Positions 1 to 13,402 of a stretch of 64,000 nt of DNA are shown in pieces. Positions within the stretch are counted from its first letter, which is position 1. Each line of letters opens with the position of its first letter. The position numbers and the translations under genes were made by a program. The notes below the pieces were generated by a model. It was not told the DNA's origin. It did no database searches and saw only the letters and a list, made by a program, of their open reading frames with translations. Source of the stretch: Rutidosis leptorrhynchoides (taxonomy: Eukaryota; Streptophyta; Magnoliopsida; Asterales; Asteraceae); contig NC_092336.1 in NCBI RefSeq assembly GCF_046630445.1, positions 503,517,001 to 503,581,000 on the forward strand, given 5' to 3'.

Positions 1-1279
1 AATAAGAAAGATTTCTTGAGATTGGATGATCACTTTACAAGATTGGAAGTAAGCTAGCAAACTTGGAAGTATTCTTGATTTTATGAAACTAGAACTTATA
101 GAATTTATGAAGAACACTTAGAACTTGAAGATAGAACTTGAGAGAGATCAATTAGATGGAGAAAATTGAAGAATGAAAGTGTTTGTAGGTGTTTTTGGTT
201 TTTTTTATATGGATTAGATATAAAGGATGTGTAATTTTGTTTACATGTAAATAAGTCATGAATGATTACTAATATTTTTGTAATTTTATGAGATATTTCA
301 TGCTAGTTGCCAAATGATGGTTCCCACATGTGTTAGGTGACTCACATGGGCTACTAAGAGCTGATCATTGGAGTGTATATACCAATAGTACATACATCTA
401 AAAGCTGTGTATTGTACGAGTACGTATACGGGTGCATACGAGTAGAATTGTTGATGAAACTAAAGAGGATGTAATTGTAAGCATTTTTGTTAAGTAGAAG
501 TATTTTGATAAGTTTCTTGAAGTCTTTCAAAAGTGTATGAATACAAATTAAAACACTACATGTATATACATTTTAACTGAGTCGTTAAGTCATCGTTAGT
601 CGTTACATGTAAATGTTGATTTGAAACCTTTAAGTTAACGTTCATGTTAAATGTTGCTAACCCAATGTTTATTATATCTAATGAGATGTTAAATTATTAC
701 ATTATCATGATATTTTGATATATTAATATATCTTAGTATGATATATATACAGTTAAATGTTGTTACAACGATAATCGTTACATATATGTCTCGTTTCGAA
801 ATCATTAAGTTAGTAGTCTTGTTTTAACATATGTAGTTCATTGTTAATACACTTAATGACATGTTTACTTATTATTTATCATGATTAAACATAGTGTATC
901 AATATCTTAATATGATTCATATGTATTTAGTAAGACGTTGTTATAACGATAATCATTATATATATCGTTTAGAGTTTCTTAATTCAATAAACTCAATTTT
1001 ATGTATATAACTCATTGTTAAAATACCTAATGAGATACTTACTTATCATAATATCATGTTAACTATATGTATAATTATATATATGTCATCATATAGTTTT
1101 TACAAGTTTTAACGTTCGTGAATCACCGGTCAACTTGGGTGGTCAATTGTCTATATGAAACCTATTTCAATTAATCAAGTCTTAACAAGTTTGATTGCTT
1201 AACATGTTGGAAACACTTAATCATGTAAATAACAATTTCATTTAATATATATAAACATAAAAAAGTTCGGGTCACTACA
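1..1279 (-). mobile_element. LTR terminal fragment, minus strand, cut by window edge
   Basis: Read on the minus strand this stretch begins at 1279 with TGTAGTGACCCGAACTTTT, a typical plant LTR start, and it is AT-rich without coding potential. It holds repeated variants of a motif around ACGATAATCGTTA (about 760-780 and 945-960). I infer the 5' end of an LTR, or a solo LTR, whose other end lies left of the window. The family is not assigned. No target duplication can be tested because the left flank is absent. Confidence 0.5.
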
Positions 1280-1338
1280 TCTTTTGACATTCTAAACAAA
1301 TTCCTTGATGTTCCTTTCATTTATTGTAGCATCCCTTC

Positions 1339-1446
1339 ATGTTCCCATCATGTTATAACCAAGAGTTCCTGCTCCTGCAACATTCACACCCTACCTATAA
1401 CATCCTCCCACCTGATATTCCATCAACATCTGCAGTATCTCCAAAG
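1339..1446 (+). pseudogene. Candidate first exon of the Helitron Rep/helicase gene
   Basis: An ATG at 1339 opens 36 codons that run without a stop into a good splice donor (AAAG|GTATG at 1447). The peptide is Pro/Ser-rich at its end (ILPPDIPSTSAVSPK). Its position just upstream of the recognised Helitron exons suggests the N-terminal exon, but I recognise no domain and splicing phase to the next candidate exon does not obviously match. Confidence 0.3.
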
Positions 1447-1524
1447 GTATGTTGTTTGGCCCTTATAACTTCATATAATTAGTTACCTTTTCGCATCCTC
1501 TCTTTACAAATTTGTAATAAGCAG

Positions 1525-2136
1525 GTACTATGGAACACGCAGGCTTCGCAGACCTATTAAATGGTCCTATAACAATTTACACATCAACAATAACTATAGC
1601 TAATGGGAAAGTCCAGACATATTGTGTTATGAAATTAAATGATACACCTTGCATCAGATCCGGCCCAATGTTAAGCACCCATCCATGTGTCACAAAGAAC
1701 TCATCAAACTCATCAGGTTACTTTCCCTTTTGTCATTAGTTATACAAATCATTGTTACATTGAAATAGACAACTTAATCTTAATCTCATCAATATTCACT
1801 TACAAGCATACACGTTATGATAAACGAAACCTATGCTTTGATCTAAGATTTTAAATTTACACCTTCATCCTCCGGCTTTGGTAATGTTAGCACTCTAGAA
1901 ATTTGTGCCCAATAATTGGCTATCACTTGCAATATAAACTGTGCATATCAAGTTTCAAAGTAACATTGTTGACGAGATTTGAATTCAGATTCACCATGAA
2001 TTGCACAACTTAAAAGCCTGCCTTATTAAAATATGAACTATGTTTAACCATTTCCATTTTTATTTGTGAGCTCTAGCATCTACACGGAAGGCATGTCGCG
2101 GGAAAATTGCTGTGAAGATTGCATCAAATTCATCAG
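1525..2136 (+). pseudogene. Possible small N-terminal exons of the Helitron gene
   Basis: Two exon-like pieces occur here. One follows an AG acceptor at 1523-1524 and stays open in the frame of the ATG at 1530 until the donor-like CAG|GTTAC near 1715. The other is about 2078-2136 and ends in a near-identical CATCAG|GTTAG. Between them (1716-2077) is AT-rich intron-like DNA. Neither piece carries a motif I can name; support is position and splice-site likeness only. Confidence 0.22.
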
Positions 2137-2345
2137 GTTAGTTTACCTGTTCTATTTATTTCCCCACGTTTTTCCCTCACCACAAAACATGCTTCGTCCC
2201 CGTACTCATATTTTTGTGCTTACGCTGCTAAACCCTGTACAGTGACACCCTCATTATAACTGATTAGCTACAACTGGAGCACACATAAAATTTTAACTAT
2301 ATATTTACCCTACCCATCTAAAATTATGTTTTATTACTTTACCAG

Positions 2346-3720
2346 GTTCAACCGTCTCTTATCATAATCTCAGCCCTCCAGCTCACAAATGTCGCAACTG
2401 TAACGCAACGATGTGGTATGAAGAGAGGAACAACAAACCTAAAAACACTTCCAATCCCCTATTCTCCATGTGTTGCCAAAATGGGAAGGTTCTGCTCCCA
2501 AAATTGAAGGATCCCCCTCCGCTTCTGAAAATGCTACTCGAATACAACGAACCTGGAACTGCGAAAATTAGAGAACAGATCCGGATTTATAACAGTATGT
2601 TTTCCTTCACATCTTTCGGGGCTCGGATAGATCATTCTGTAAACCGGGGTCGAGGTCCATACAATTTTCGAATAAGTGGTCAGACATACCATATAATCGG
2701 CTCTCTTCTACCCGAGGAAGGGGCTCAGCCACAATATGCACATTTGTATTTCTACGACACCAAAAATGAGGCAAAAAACCGATTGTCTGCATTTCTGGGT
2801 GCGGACTCAATAGGGTCACTCGATGAGGCATTAACCAACAATCTCATTAGCATGCTTGATGAATCAAGCGCCGTTTCCCAGGCATTTCGTATGGCCCGTG
2901 ATTGGTCAGCTAATAATACCAGCTCTGAGTGCGGGCTCCGCCTGCTCGCGAAGGCAACCACCTCCCGCCAATATAATTCACCCACTGTCGCTGAAGTGGC
3001 TGCACTCATCACTAGAGACTTTGGCCACTGTAATTCAACACGGGATATCGTTGTCCTAAAAAAACGGCACACCACAGAGAATTTCGGAACTGCACCAGTT
3101 ATACATGGCATTGCAGTACCCGTTACTATTTCCCTATGGAGAAACCGGTTATCATGAAGAAATTCCATACCACAATAATAGTGGAAGGCGACAAACAAAC
3201 CGCGATCATGTTACCATGAGAGAATTCTATTGTTATCGAATCCAACAACGTGAAAGTGAGGCCACCACTATTCTTAGGGGTGGCCGATTATTCCAACAGT
3301 ACTTGGTGGATGCTTATACGGCTGTCGAAGAACAACGGTTAAAGTGGCTGCGGCACCACCAAAATGAGCTACGCATTGACCTATACAATAATGTCTGCGA
3401 CGCGGTAACCAGGGGTGACACATCGGATGCTTCTATTGGAAAGCGCATAATTTTACCGTCATCCCACACAGGTAGCCCCCGATATATGGTGCAAAACTAT
3501 CAAGACGCGATGGCTTTGTGTCGGGAATACGACAACCCAGATTTATTCATCACTTTTACATCTAACCCTAGATGGCGTGAAATCGACACTATACTCTGCT
3601 ATATTGAGGGTCAGCGATCAACGGACCGCCCCGAAATTGTAGCTAGGGTTTTCAAGCAAAAACTGGATGCCTTGATGACTGATATAATGAAGACCCAAAT
3701 CTTCGGAGCAACCCAAGCAG
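2346..3720 (+). pseudogene. Helitron Rep/helicase exon, Helitron-like N-terminal domain, frameshifted
   Basis: After an acceptor AG at 2344-2345 the exon is open. It contains a Cys-rich start (CRNC, then MCCQNG) and the block LPKLKDPPPLLKMLL that is characteristic of plant Helitron proteins. The first frame (through 2411-3157) continues sensibly to about 3060. The family match then jumps to another frame, where it resumes with the YPLLFPYGE block and ends in NPDLFITFTSNPRW, the Helitron_like_N domain. A frameshift between about 3060 and 3105 is therefore clear. The exon ends at 3720 with donor AAGCAG|GTAATT. The domain belongs to the Rep part that recognises and processes Helitron ends. Confidence 0.88.
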
Positions 3721-4214
3721 GTAATTTTAACAAAATTTATTTATATTCAATCTTGATGAAATGCAGACTTTGCTTATTATATATTTCCCCTGTATACCAC
3801 CATGCCTGCAACCGAACGTTCACGTTCTATTAACCCGCCTTTTATGATACTGTTTTGTACATTTGCATTAACATTTAAGCATTTCCATATTAATAAAAAT
3901 TGGAAGTAAAAAGCGACAGCAGCACTTTACCACGCTTCAGTAAGTACCTAGGTAGATGTATATAGGTTGAATTTTTGGACACAATGAGTTAGGTACATCC
4001 GAGTTACAACTCACACAAACTGTATCCTTGCCCTACAGGTATGCATCTGCATTACCATCTTTTAAAGTCAGCGGGTCATACAATTAATATAATTAATACA
4101 TGATCATATTCAGCATTTCATGGACCGTAATACTAATGTACTGTTTGCTTGATAATTAAGGTTTTCTAGCATTCGCCCGCCTATGCAACCTAATTTTTTG
4201 GTTCCATTTTGACA
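3721..4214 (+). other. Intron of the Helitron gene
   Basis: GTAATT donor at 3721 and TTTTGACAG acceptor at 4214 join two exons that read continuously in the family. The sequence is AT-rich with stops in all frames. I see no other feature in it. Confidence 0.7.
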
Positions 4215-4885
4215 GGTATATACATCATCGAGTTTCAGAAACGCGGATTGCCTCATGTACATATGTTAATATGGTTAACATCTGCTCACAAGTGCAGAGT
4301 ACCGTCTGAAATCGATGACCTTATATCAGCAGAAATACCATCACAGATAAATGATCCCGAAGGGTTTAGAGCTGTAACCGAATACATGTTACATGGGCCT
4401 TGCGGTGGAATGCACATGGATGCACCTAGCATTATTGACAAATAGTGTTCTAAACATTTCCCGAAACCATAATACGCAGAAACAACAATTGACGAAGAAG
4501 GATATGCTAACTATAGGCACCGAAACAACGGGATCAAATTTAAAAAGAACAACACCCCACTAGATAACAGTTTTGTGGTACCATACAACTGATACCTACT
4601 TCTAAAATACAATGCACATATAAATGTGGAGTGGTGTAATAGATCTCGGGCAATCAAATATTTATTTAAATACTTGAACAAGGGCCCAGACCGCGCAACA
4701 ATTGTCATACAAGAAAACATGGTACCCAACGGTGGGGATACTCGAGCAGAAGACATATTTGAGGTTGACGAGATAAAGAATTATTTGGATTGTCGTTATT
4801 TATCTCCATGTGAGGCCGTTTGGAGGTTGTTTTCGTACGACATCCACTACTCGAAACCATCGGTCATAAAATTGTCGTTTCACCT
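4215..4885 (+). pseudogene. Helitron Rep catalytic exon (HUH and two-tyrosine motifs), two stops
   Basis: This exon carries the rolling-circle nuclease core. The HUH metal-binding motif is visible as GLPHVHMLIWL near 4247-4280. The two catalytic tyrosines, spaced by three residues, are in IKYLFKYLNKG near 4654-4686. Both are intact. In-frame stops occur at 4443-4445 (TAG) and 4590-4592 (TGA) and the reading frame is otherwise preserved. The exon is cut at 4885 by a nested LTR element and continues at 13009. HUH proteins nick and join single-stranded ends during Helitron transposition; here the reading frame is dead. Confidence 0.9.
4881..4885. repeat. Left target-site duplication CACCT
   Basis: CACCT at 4881-4885 is repeated exactly at 13009-13013, on either side of the LTR element. 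Removing the element and one copy restores continuity of the Helitron coding sequence. Confidence 0.92.
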
Positions 4886-6794
<1,909 letters not shown>

Positions 6795-8771
6795 AACATC
6801 CCCATACTTGAGCGTTGCTTGTCCTCAAGCAATACAGAACTTGAAATAAAAAAAAAAATACATGAATCACTTTTTTATTCATCACACTTTGTACATCAGT
6901 GATTTTGATATGGTGGTATAAACAATGATAGTAACGATAGAACCATGGTTAAAGGTGGGTGTGTCATCCACAGATGCCTCGGGTTTAGGTCAACGACACT
7001 TGCAATCAAATAGCCGATTTACTTTCGGTTTTCAAAGCAAAGTGCACATTTGAAAGGCGGTTTACAGTCCCACATGACTATTAAAATGTAGATCCTTAAG
7101 GAAATTGGATCTTTACGAAAACATTTGGTCTTTGAAAATTCAATCTAGCTTTTACCCTAGATAAGTTTTCCGGAATAACCCTTCACCGGTGTTTGCAAAA
7201 TATTTTTGTGGGTTGTGTGGGTTTCAGATTTGAAAATTTTAGCTCAACACTTGTGGTTTTGTGTTACCCACTTGCTAACCTTGTATTAGGAAAGCAACAC
7301 GTCCAGTATACTTGCTCCGTATATTACCTTTCGGTAAACTACCGTCCGGTTGTAAAGGAAAGCGTTGAACAAGCAACTGTTAAGGCAATGTCCCCTGACA
7401 TTCTTTTAATTATGGTCTATAACGTGTCGGACGCAATTACTATCCTTGGTAGGAGCAATAGTAAAGCTCACCCTTATGATTTTTCGGTCTGGCACAAGGT
7501 CCTGTGTTTGACCACTATGCAACCACCGTTCTTACGGTTGACACCCGATTTGGTTCAGGTGACCTAATGAATTCCAGGTGAATTCCTAGGATTTTACGTT
7601 CAATGGTAATGAACGCATTGAAAATGGGTTTTCAGAAAACAAATCGGTTTATATTTTTGATCAAAATATTTTCTCGTTCAAGCTCGAGTTTAGATATCAT
7701 CGAATTCCATGAGTTTGTACTTCTCAATCTTTAAGGTCAATCTCAAGGATTGAGTAATATCAGTCTTAAAAGCTGATTTTTGATCTTTAAGGAGATTATC
7801 CTTTCTGGGGATCTGATTCATTAGTCTTATCTAGCTAATTTGCACGGCATCCTCCCCATTTTACAAGACAGATCCTCTCATGGTTAGGATAAGTCTGACC
7901 ACTTGGCGACCCTGTTTGATGCTGAGGTCCGTGGATTTCCTGCTGATTTTAGAGATGACTTTTCTAGATTTTTCGTCAACCTACAGCTGGTCTGGATGAC
8001 AACTTCATGACCTAAATCAAGAAGCGCGTGTCTTTTTCGGAAGACTTTACTTCCTTTTAATGATGGAATTGATTCATCGTGTAGATCCATCTCTTCTTTC
8101 AAAAGTATTACAGTAAATCGGGTAAAACTGATTAAAATCATCCAAAACAAAAGTATCTGCAATAACTTTACAGAAACATGTGATAGATAGTTTTTTTATT
8201 GAATAACTTGGCACATTCTCCCCACACTTAGTTTCTTTCTTTGTATTTTTATTCTCCTTTATTCCATTTTAAATGAATTCAATCGTTTTAGGGTGTTTCT
8301 CAATTTATGTCCTTTTCGAGGTAACGATAATTTCGGTATTAACACCTAGTTTTCACCATTCATAAATATATATAAACATGATTTTAAATTCATTTAGTTT
8401 AAAATTTTTCAAATTTTCATAAAATTTAGAAAATAAGCCAAGTATAAACCCGAGAGAATTTATAACCCTTCCCCACACTTGAGATCATGCAATGCCCTCA
8501 TTTGCATGAAATCAGACTCTAATTATAAATTCATGAGGATGATTAGTGTAGAAAAGTGATTGAAAATACCCAGTTTGTAATTATAAAGCTCGTCGAATGA
8601 TAGATGGCGCGGCTCATCGTTCATTCCTTCTTGTTTTATCACACATATTTTTCTTCAAAAACGGTTGCTTTTCTGAACTGTTTGCTAATCTTTAAAAATG
8701 CGTCTTTTACCCTAATTTATTATGCATGTTTATTAACGAGTTATGCACTAACCCGAACCCCTAATTTAACG
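6795..8771 (-). other. Untranslated 3' interior of the gag-only element
   Basis: About 2 kb with no convincing gene. Much of it matches, in inverted orientation, the post-ORF region of the Athila-like element at about 31300-32960; for example, the segment near 7340-7440 corresponds to about 32450-32550. Short open frames here are shared non-coding sequence, not genes. Confidence 0.75.
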
Positions 8772-9869
8772 TTAAGTGGGGTTAAACTTCCCCACACTTA
8801 GCTGACGACATGTGAAGTCGGTAGAATAAGTTCCACGAATTAAAATAGTGAGCCAGTTATTTACATCTCGGGTGGTATAAAATATATTAATGGGTTTAAA
8901 GTTTAGACCCACCCGATCGTCACTACTTAATTCTTTTTTAAGTGTAGCTTTTAGTAAATGGATATGTTTCTTTTCTGGTTCTTGGTCAAATGGATCGATA
9001 TACACCGACATACATATTATAGGGTGGACAATTTCTAACGTTTCCTTCCTTTTATTCTCGACGTCAAAGTTTTCACCTCTATTACCCAATTGAGTGAAAT
9101 TCGAGGTGTCATTATCTATTACAGCTCGTAGTTCATTTCCGGTGGATGACTCGTCTATTGAGAATATTGGGTTGGAAGGTTGTGGAATGGTGAAGTTCGG
9201 TTTGGCCTTGGGGGTAAAATTTTCAACGTTATCGTATTCCCAAGAGTACCAATTTGTTACCCTTACTTCTTCTTTATCCATTGATGGATCGATGATTTCG
9301 TCGGTAGAGGCTAATGTGTCGATATGTTGTGAAATTGGTAAGACTGAATAAAAAGTATCATCGGGATAGTTGGTGATTTCGGAGCTCTCGAATTCATCAA
9401 AATTCGATGATATGAGATTTTCTTGCACACGACTCCTCAGATCAACAGGTGTGTAGTCTGATAGAGTTTCAGCTTGCCGGTTTACAAACTCTCTCATTTG
9501 TTCATTTTGAGCATTGAGTTCTTCGAGTTTGATTTTCATATTGTCTAATAAATTTTCAGACACGTAATTTTCCTCATCTACTGGTTGTTGAGTTTGGATA
9601 TATTCTTGGGAATAATCCCAATTTGAATTGTATTCTTCATAATCATGCCATTCAGGTTCCGTGGGTGCGTAATTTTTCATAGGAACGTAATAACAACATT
9701 CCCATGTTGAGTGATAATCTCCACAGATTTCACAACCAGTTATTGTTTCGTCATTCGTGATCCAAGATTGACCGAACGAATTGTCATCAACACTCGTTTG
9801 AGAGTATTGATTTAATTGATTTTGGATATCAAAAAGAGTTTCCATAGCCTTGTTTTCAAAATTTTCCAT
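8772..9869 (-). CDS. Gag-like protein of the non-autonomous element
   Basis: A 365-codon intact frame starts at the ATG at 9869. It is acidic and Asn/Glu-rich. Near residue 45-60 it has a CCHC-like knuckle (CEICGDYHSTWEC) of the kind seen in plant Ty3 Gag proteins. A Gln/Glu-rich, coiled-coil-like stretch follows (LKMKIEELNAQNEQ-type). The end (QLSVGKFNPT) is close to no known pol motif. It is the only coding frame of the element, so it would need polymerase and integrase supplied in trans. Assignment to Gag rests on position after the PBS and the knuckle; exact lineage is inferred. Confidence 0.6.
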   Translation of the reverse strand: MENFENKAMETLFDIQNQLNQYSQTSVDDNSFGQSWITNDETITGCEICGDYHSTWECCYYVPMKNYAPTEPEWHDYEEYNSNWDYSQEYIQTQQPVDEENYVSENLLDNMKIKLEELNAQNEQMREFVNRQAETLSDYTPVDLRSRVQENLISSNFDEFESSEITNYPDDTFYSVLPISQHIDTLASTDEIIDPSMDKEEVRVTNWYSWEYDNVENFTPKAKPNFTIPQPSNPIFSIDESSTGNELRAVIDNDTSNFTQLGNRGENFDVENKRKETLEIVHPIICMSVYIDPFDQEPEKKHIHLLKATLKKELSSDDRVGLNFKPINIFYTTRDVNNWLTILIRGTYSTDFTCRQLSVGKFNPT

Positions 9870-11130
9870 TTTATTGCGATGGCCAAATTTTAGCTACAAT
9901 GTGGTGCATTTACTAATTAACCTATTAGTTATAAAAATAGAAAAACTTATATAAGTTGTCCAATTAATAGACTTTTCTGCTTTTGCCCACGTTTCGAATA
10001 GCCAAAAGATGCAGCAGGGAGCCAGAACCCTTTAAATCGGAAGCTCACAACTCAGCCACTAACAAATCCAACTATTACTACGAAGCAGAAAATTGTCAAC
10101 GTCCATTAATTTAACCACTTAAATAATTTTTCTTTCTGTTTGAGATATTAGATAAGAAATAGAGAAAATTTCTAAGTCCTAAAAACTAAAGCGTCGAGAA
10201 ATAAGAAAGAAAAAGAATGCGCGTCGAAAAACGTCGAAAAATAAAAATAAGAAAATAGCGCGTCGTAACTTAAAAAGGAATTAAAAACTAAGAATTAAAA
10301 GTTGCGTCTAAAAATATTAAAGCTTAAAAGAAAAACTATATCCCAAATGGTAATAACTTAAAAAGGTACTAAAATATAAAAACGGCGTCGCAAAATTCTA
10401 AAGCACCTAAATCTTAGTCTAAAGAAAAAGCACTTAAGGGATTTTACGGCAAAGCCTAAAAATCTAGAAGTAAAAATAACTATGGCAAAAACTAAGTTTA
10501 AAACTAAATATGAGCTAAAAATACAAATATTACGCTAAAACGATTAAAAAGGGACAAAATATAAAAATATATAAAAAGTTGTAAAAAGTACAATTTTTAT
10601 AAAAATATTATTTTTATATTATTTATTTATTAAAACTATTAATTTTACATATAATAAAACTAATTAAAATTTAAAATACAATTTAATTAAAAAAAACTTA
10701 AACTAATTAGGGTTTATTAATAATAATAATAATAATAAAATCCGTAATTAATGTGAAATTAGGAATCTGTCACGTGTGTCAGAGTGTCTCCGCGAGTCGC
10801 GGTATTTCAAGCAGCAAACCCCGCGAGTCGCGGGGTTCCAAAATTCAACTCTGGTACAGTTTTTAATTTGACGTGTTTTTTTTTTTTTTCTGTTTTGTAT
10901 TTTTCTGTTTTAAAATCTAAATATTTATATAATAAAAACTTATATTTAAAAATTAAAATAAAAATAGAACTACTTTATAATTTTATAAATAAAAATCGTA
11001 AAACTAGATTTATATATATATATATTTTTTTATTTTTTTTTTGTTTTTTATTTTTTATTTTTTTTTTGATATTGTTTTTCTAAAAATATATTTATACAAA
11101 TATATATTAAAAATATAGCGTTTCGCCAAG
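9870..11130 (-). other. Untranslated leader of the gag-only element
   Basis: AT-rich, non-coding sequence between PBS and gag. It contains a Cys-free, repeat-like zone with many GCGTCG words (10190-10395) and a pair of palindromes at about 10788-10837 that copy the LTR pair. A T-rich stretch occupies 11025-11085. Confidence 0.6.
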
Positions 11131-11148
11131 TCCCTGGCAGCGGCGCCA
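11131..11148 (-). promoter_or_regulatory. Primer binding site, tRNA-Asp-like
   Basis: On the minus strand TGGCGCCGCTGCCAGGGA lies six bases inside the 5' LTR end. This resembles the TGGCGCCGTTGCC-type site of Athila/Tat elements, complementary to the 3' end of plant tRNA-Asp. It fixes the transcription direction as minus. Confidence 0.75.
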
Positions 11149-11154
11149 AAAACT

Positions 11155-12350
11155 TGATGTCGTAGCGTGGGGGTACGTGATAGTACTATATTTTACTACG
11201 AAATACGTTACAAATTACACAAGTTTTAATTATTTATTTACAAATGGGATATACCTAAACCTTGCTACAACACTATAGGCAGTGTACCTAATCGTAGAGT
11301 AGTATAGTTTTTAGTAAGTCCGGTTCGTTCCACAGGGAGCGGGCTTAATGCACACTATATTTTTAAACAACTATATTTGTACAAAATATATATAATTATA
11401 TATAATAATATATAAAAGGGGGTTTACCGTTTAATGACCAGTTTGTCGATTTATATTTTAAGCGAAGCGTATAGTAAATGACGATATTTAAATAACAATA
11501 TAAAATAAATAACAATAATTACAATGACAATAAATAAAAGTACGAGGAAAAATGAAATAAAATATATTATGCTTATTTAAACTTCCGTAACCATGATGTT
11601 TGACGTTTTGATTTTAATTTATTGTCCTGGGTTAATTGTCCTTTGTTCTGGATGTATTTGAAGCCTATCTGGTTTTTGTCCACAATAGTTCATCGATCAT
11701 AATTATAAAATGCTCGGCAAATTTAACCTTATACCCGAAGTCAAATATTCCAACTAACTGGGGATTCGAACTGTAACAAGGTCTTAATACTTTGTTTAAT
11801 GAATACACCAGGTTATCGACTGTGTGTAATCCAAGGTTTTAATACTTTGTTAACAATTACACCAATTACCCTTGAATGTAATCCACCCCTGTTTTAATGA
11901 GTCCATTGACTATTAATCCATCCCCGTGTCCGGTCAAATGAACAATTATTAGTATTTATAGATAACCCGCCCATCGTGTCCGATCGAGCATATGTGGTTA
12001 TTTATATCTACGTCAAATTGTAAATCTCTATATTAATTTAATGAGGTATCATTTAGTTAATATAAATCCCATTAATAGCCCAAAGTCTAATTTCCACAAG
12101 TGTCGTTCTTTTGTCCAAACCCCAATTATGGTACAAAGCCCAATAACCCCATCTTTAATACTTAGCCCAACATCATAATTACTTCGGATCAAATAAGCAT
12201 AATAATAACTTAGTTACGAGACATTAATTTAAAAAGGAGAACATAGCTTACATTGATTATTTATCGTGTAGTGTTACACGGACAGAGCTCCGACTTTAAA
12301 ACCCGTAAAATAACCTTTACATAACCCGAACTAATCTAATATAACACTAA

Positions 12351-12397
<47 letters not shown>

Positions 12398-13008
12398 TTA
12401 TTTATATTATACTAGGGAGTATTATTATTATTATGTTTTTTTTTTACTCGCAGAATTCGTGACCTTTTATAGGAGTTTTGATTTCTGACAGCTCCGCGAG
12501 TCGTGGAGTTTTTAGCCTTCAAACTCCGCGAGTCGCGGAGTTTGAAAATCCAGCTCAGGATCATTTGTCTCATAGCTTGTCGACATAATTTTTAAATATA
12601 TATAATATATAAATAATTTATATAATTATTTAAATATTATATTATATTCTTGTGCATAGTTGACTTGTAATTTTTGGTCCGTTGCGTCGGGCGTTGATAG
12701 TTGACTCATGTCCCGGTTCCGGCTTTTCGAACGTCCTTGCGTACAATTTAATATCTTGTACTTTGCGTTTTGTAACTTGTACTCTTGTCATTTTAGACGT
12801 TTTTCATCAATAAATTGAACCTTTTGAATTGTATCTTGAACATTTGAGCTTTTTGGACGTTTGTATCTTCAAATCTTCGTTTTCGCCTTTTGTCTTCGCA
12901 CTTATTTATTTAAATAATTACAATGAAAATATAATACAATTACATATGAAAACCTATTATTTAGGAGGGATATTGCTATGAAATATATGTTCCTTTTTAG
13001 CCTTATCA
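11155..13008 (-). repeat. 5' LTR of the gag-only element
   Basis: 1854 bp. Same termini as the left copy. Its (TA)n tract (about 12351-12391) is much shorter than in the other LTR, accounting for most of the length difference. Palindromes lie at 12492-12508 and 12524-12540. Confidence 0.92.
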
Positions 13009-13402
13009 CACCTGCCGAATCAGCAATCGATCACGCTCCGCGATTCACAAAAACTCCCTGCCCTATTAAAAGGGAAAGTATTAAGGAAACAATGTTCACG
13101 CAGTGGTTTGAACTCAACAAACAGGATGACTTTTCCCGAACACTTACGTACGCCAAACTCCCTAAACATTACGTATGGAATCAGGATGCCAAAATGTGGA
13201 CCCCGAGAAAGCTCAGAACCAGCATTGGCCGTATAGTGTACTCAAACCCTGCCTCCGGTGAACGTTATTATTTACGTATGCTGCTTAACATAGTAAAAGG
13301 TCCCCGTTCATTTGATGAAATACGCACAGTAGATGGTTTCTTACATCTAACCTTTAAGGATGCTTGCTTTGCATATGGTTTGATAAATGATGACAGAGAA
13401 TG
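13009..13402 (+). pseudogene. Helitron Rep/helicase coding segment between two insertions
   Basis: The Helitron reading resumes directly after the CACCT duplication and runs through NKQDDFSRTLTYAKLPKHYV, RKLRTSIGRIVYSNPASGER and VDGFLHLTFKDACFAYGL, all typical of the region between Rep and helicase domains. The family frame changes near 13065-13075, which indicates a 1-base indel in an A/G run. The segment is cut at 13402 by the next LTR element and continues at 24344. Confidence 0.88.
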
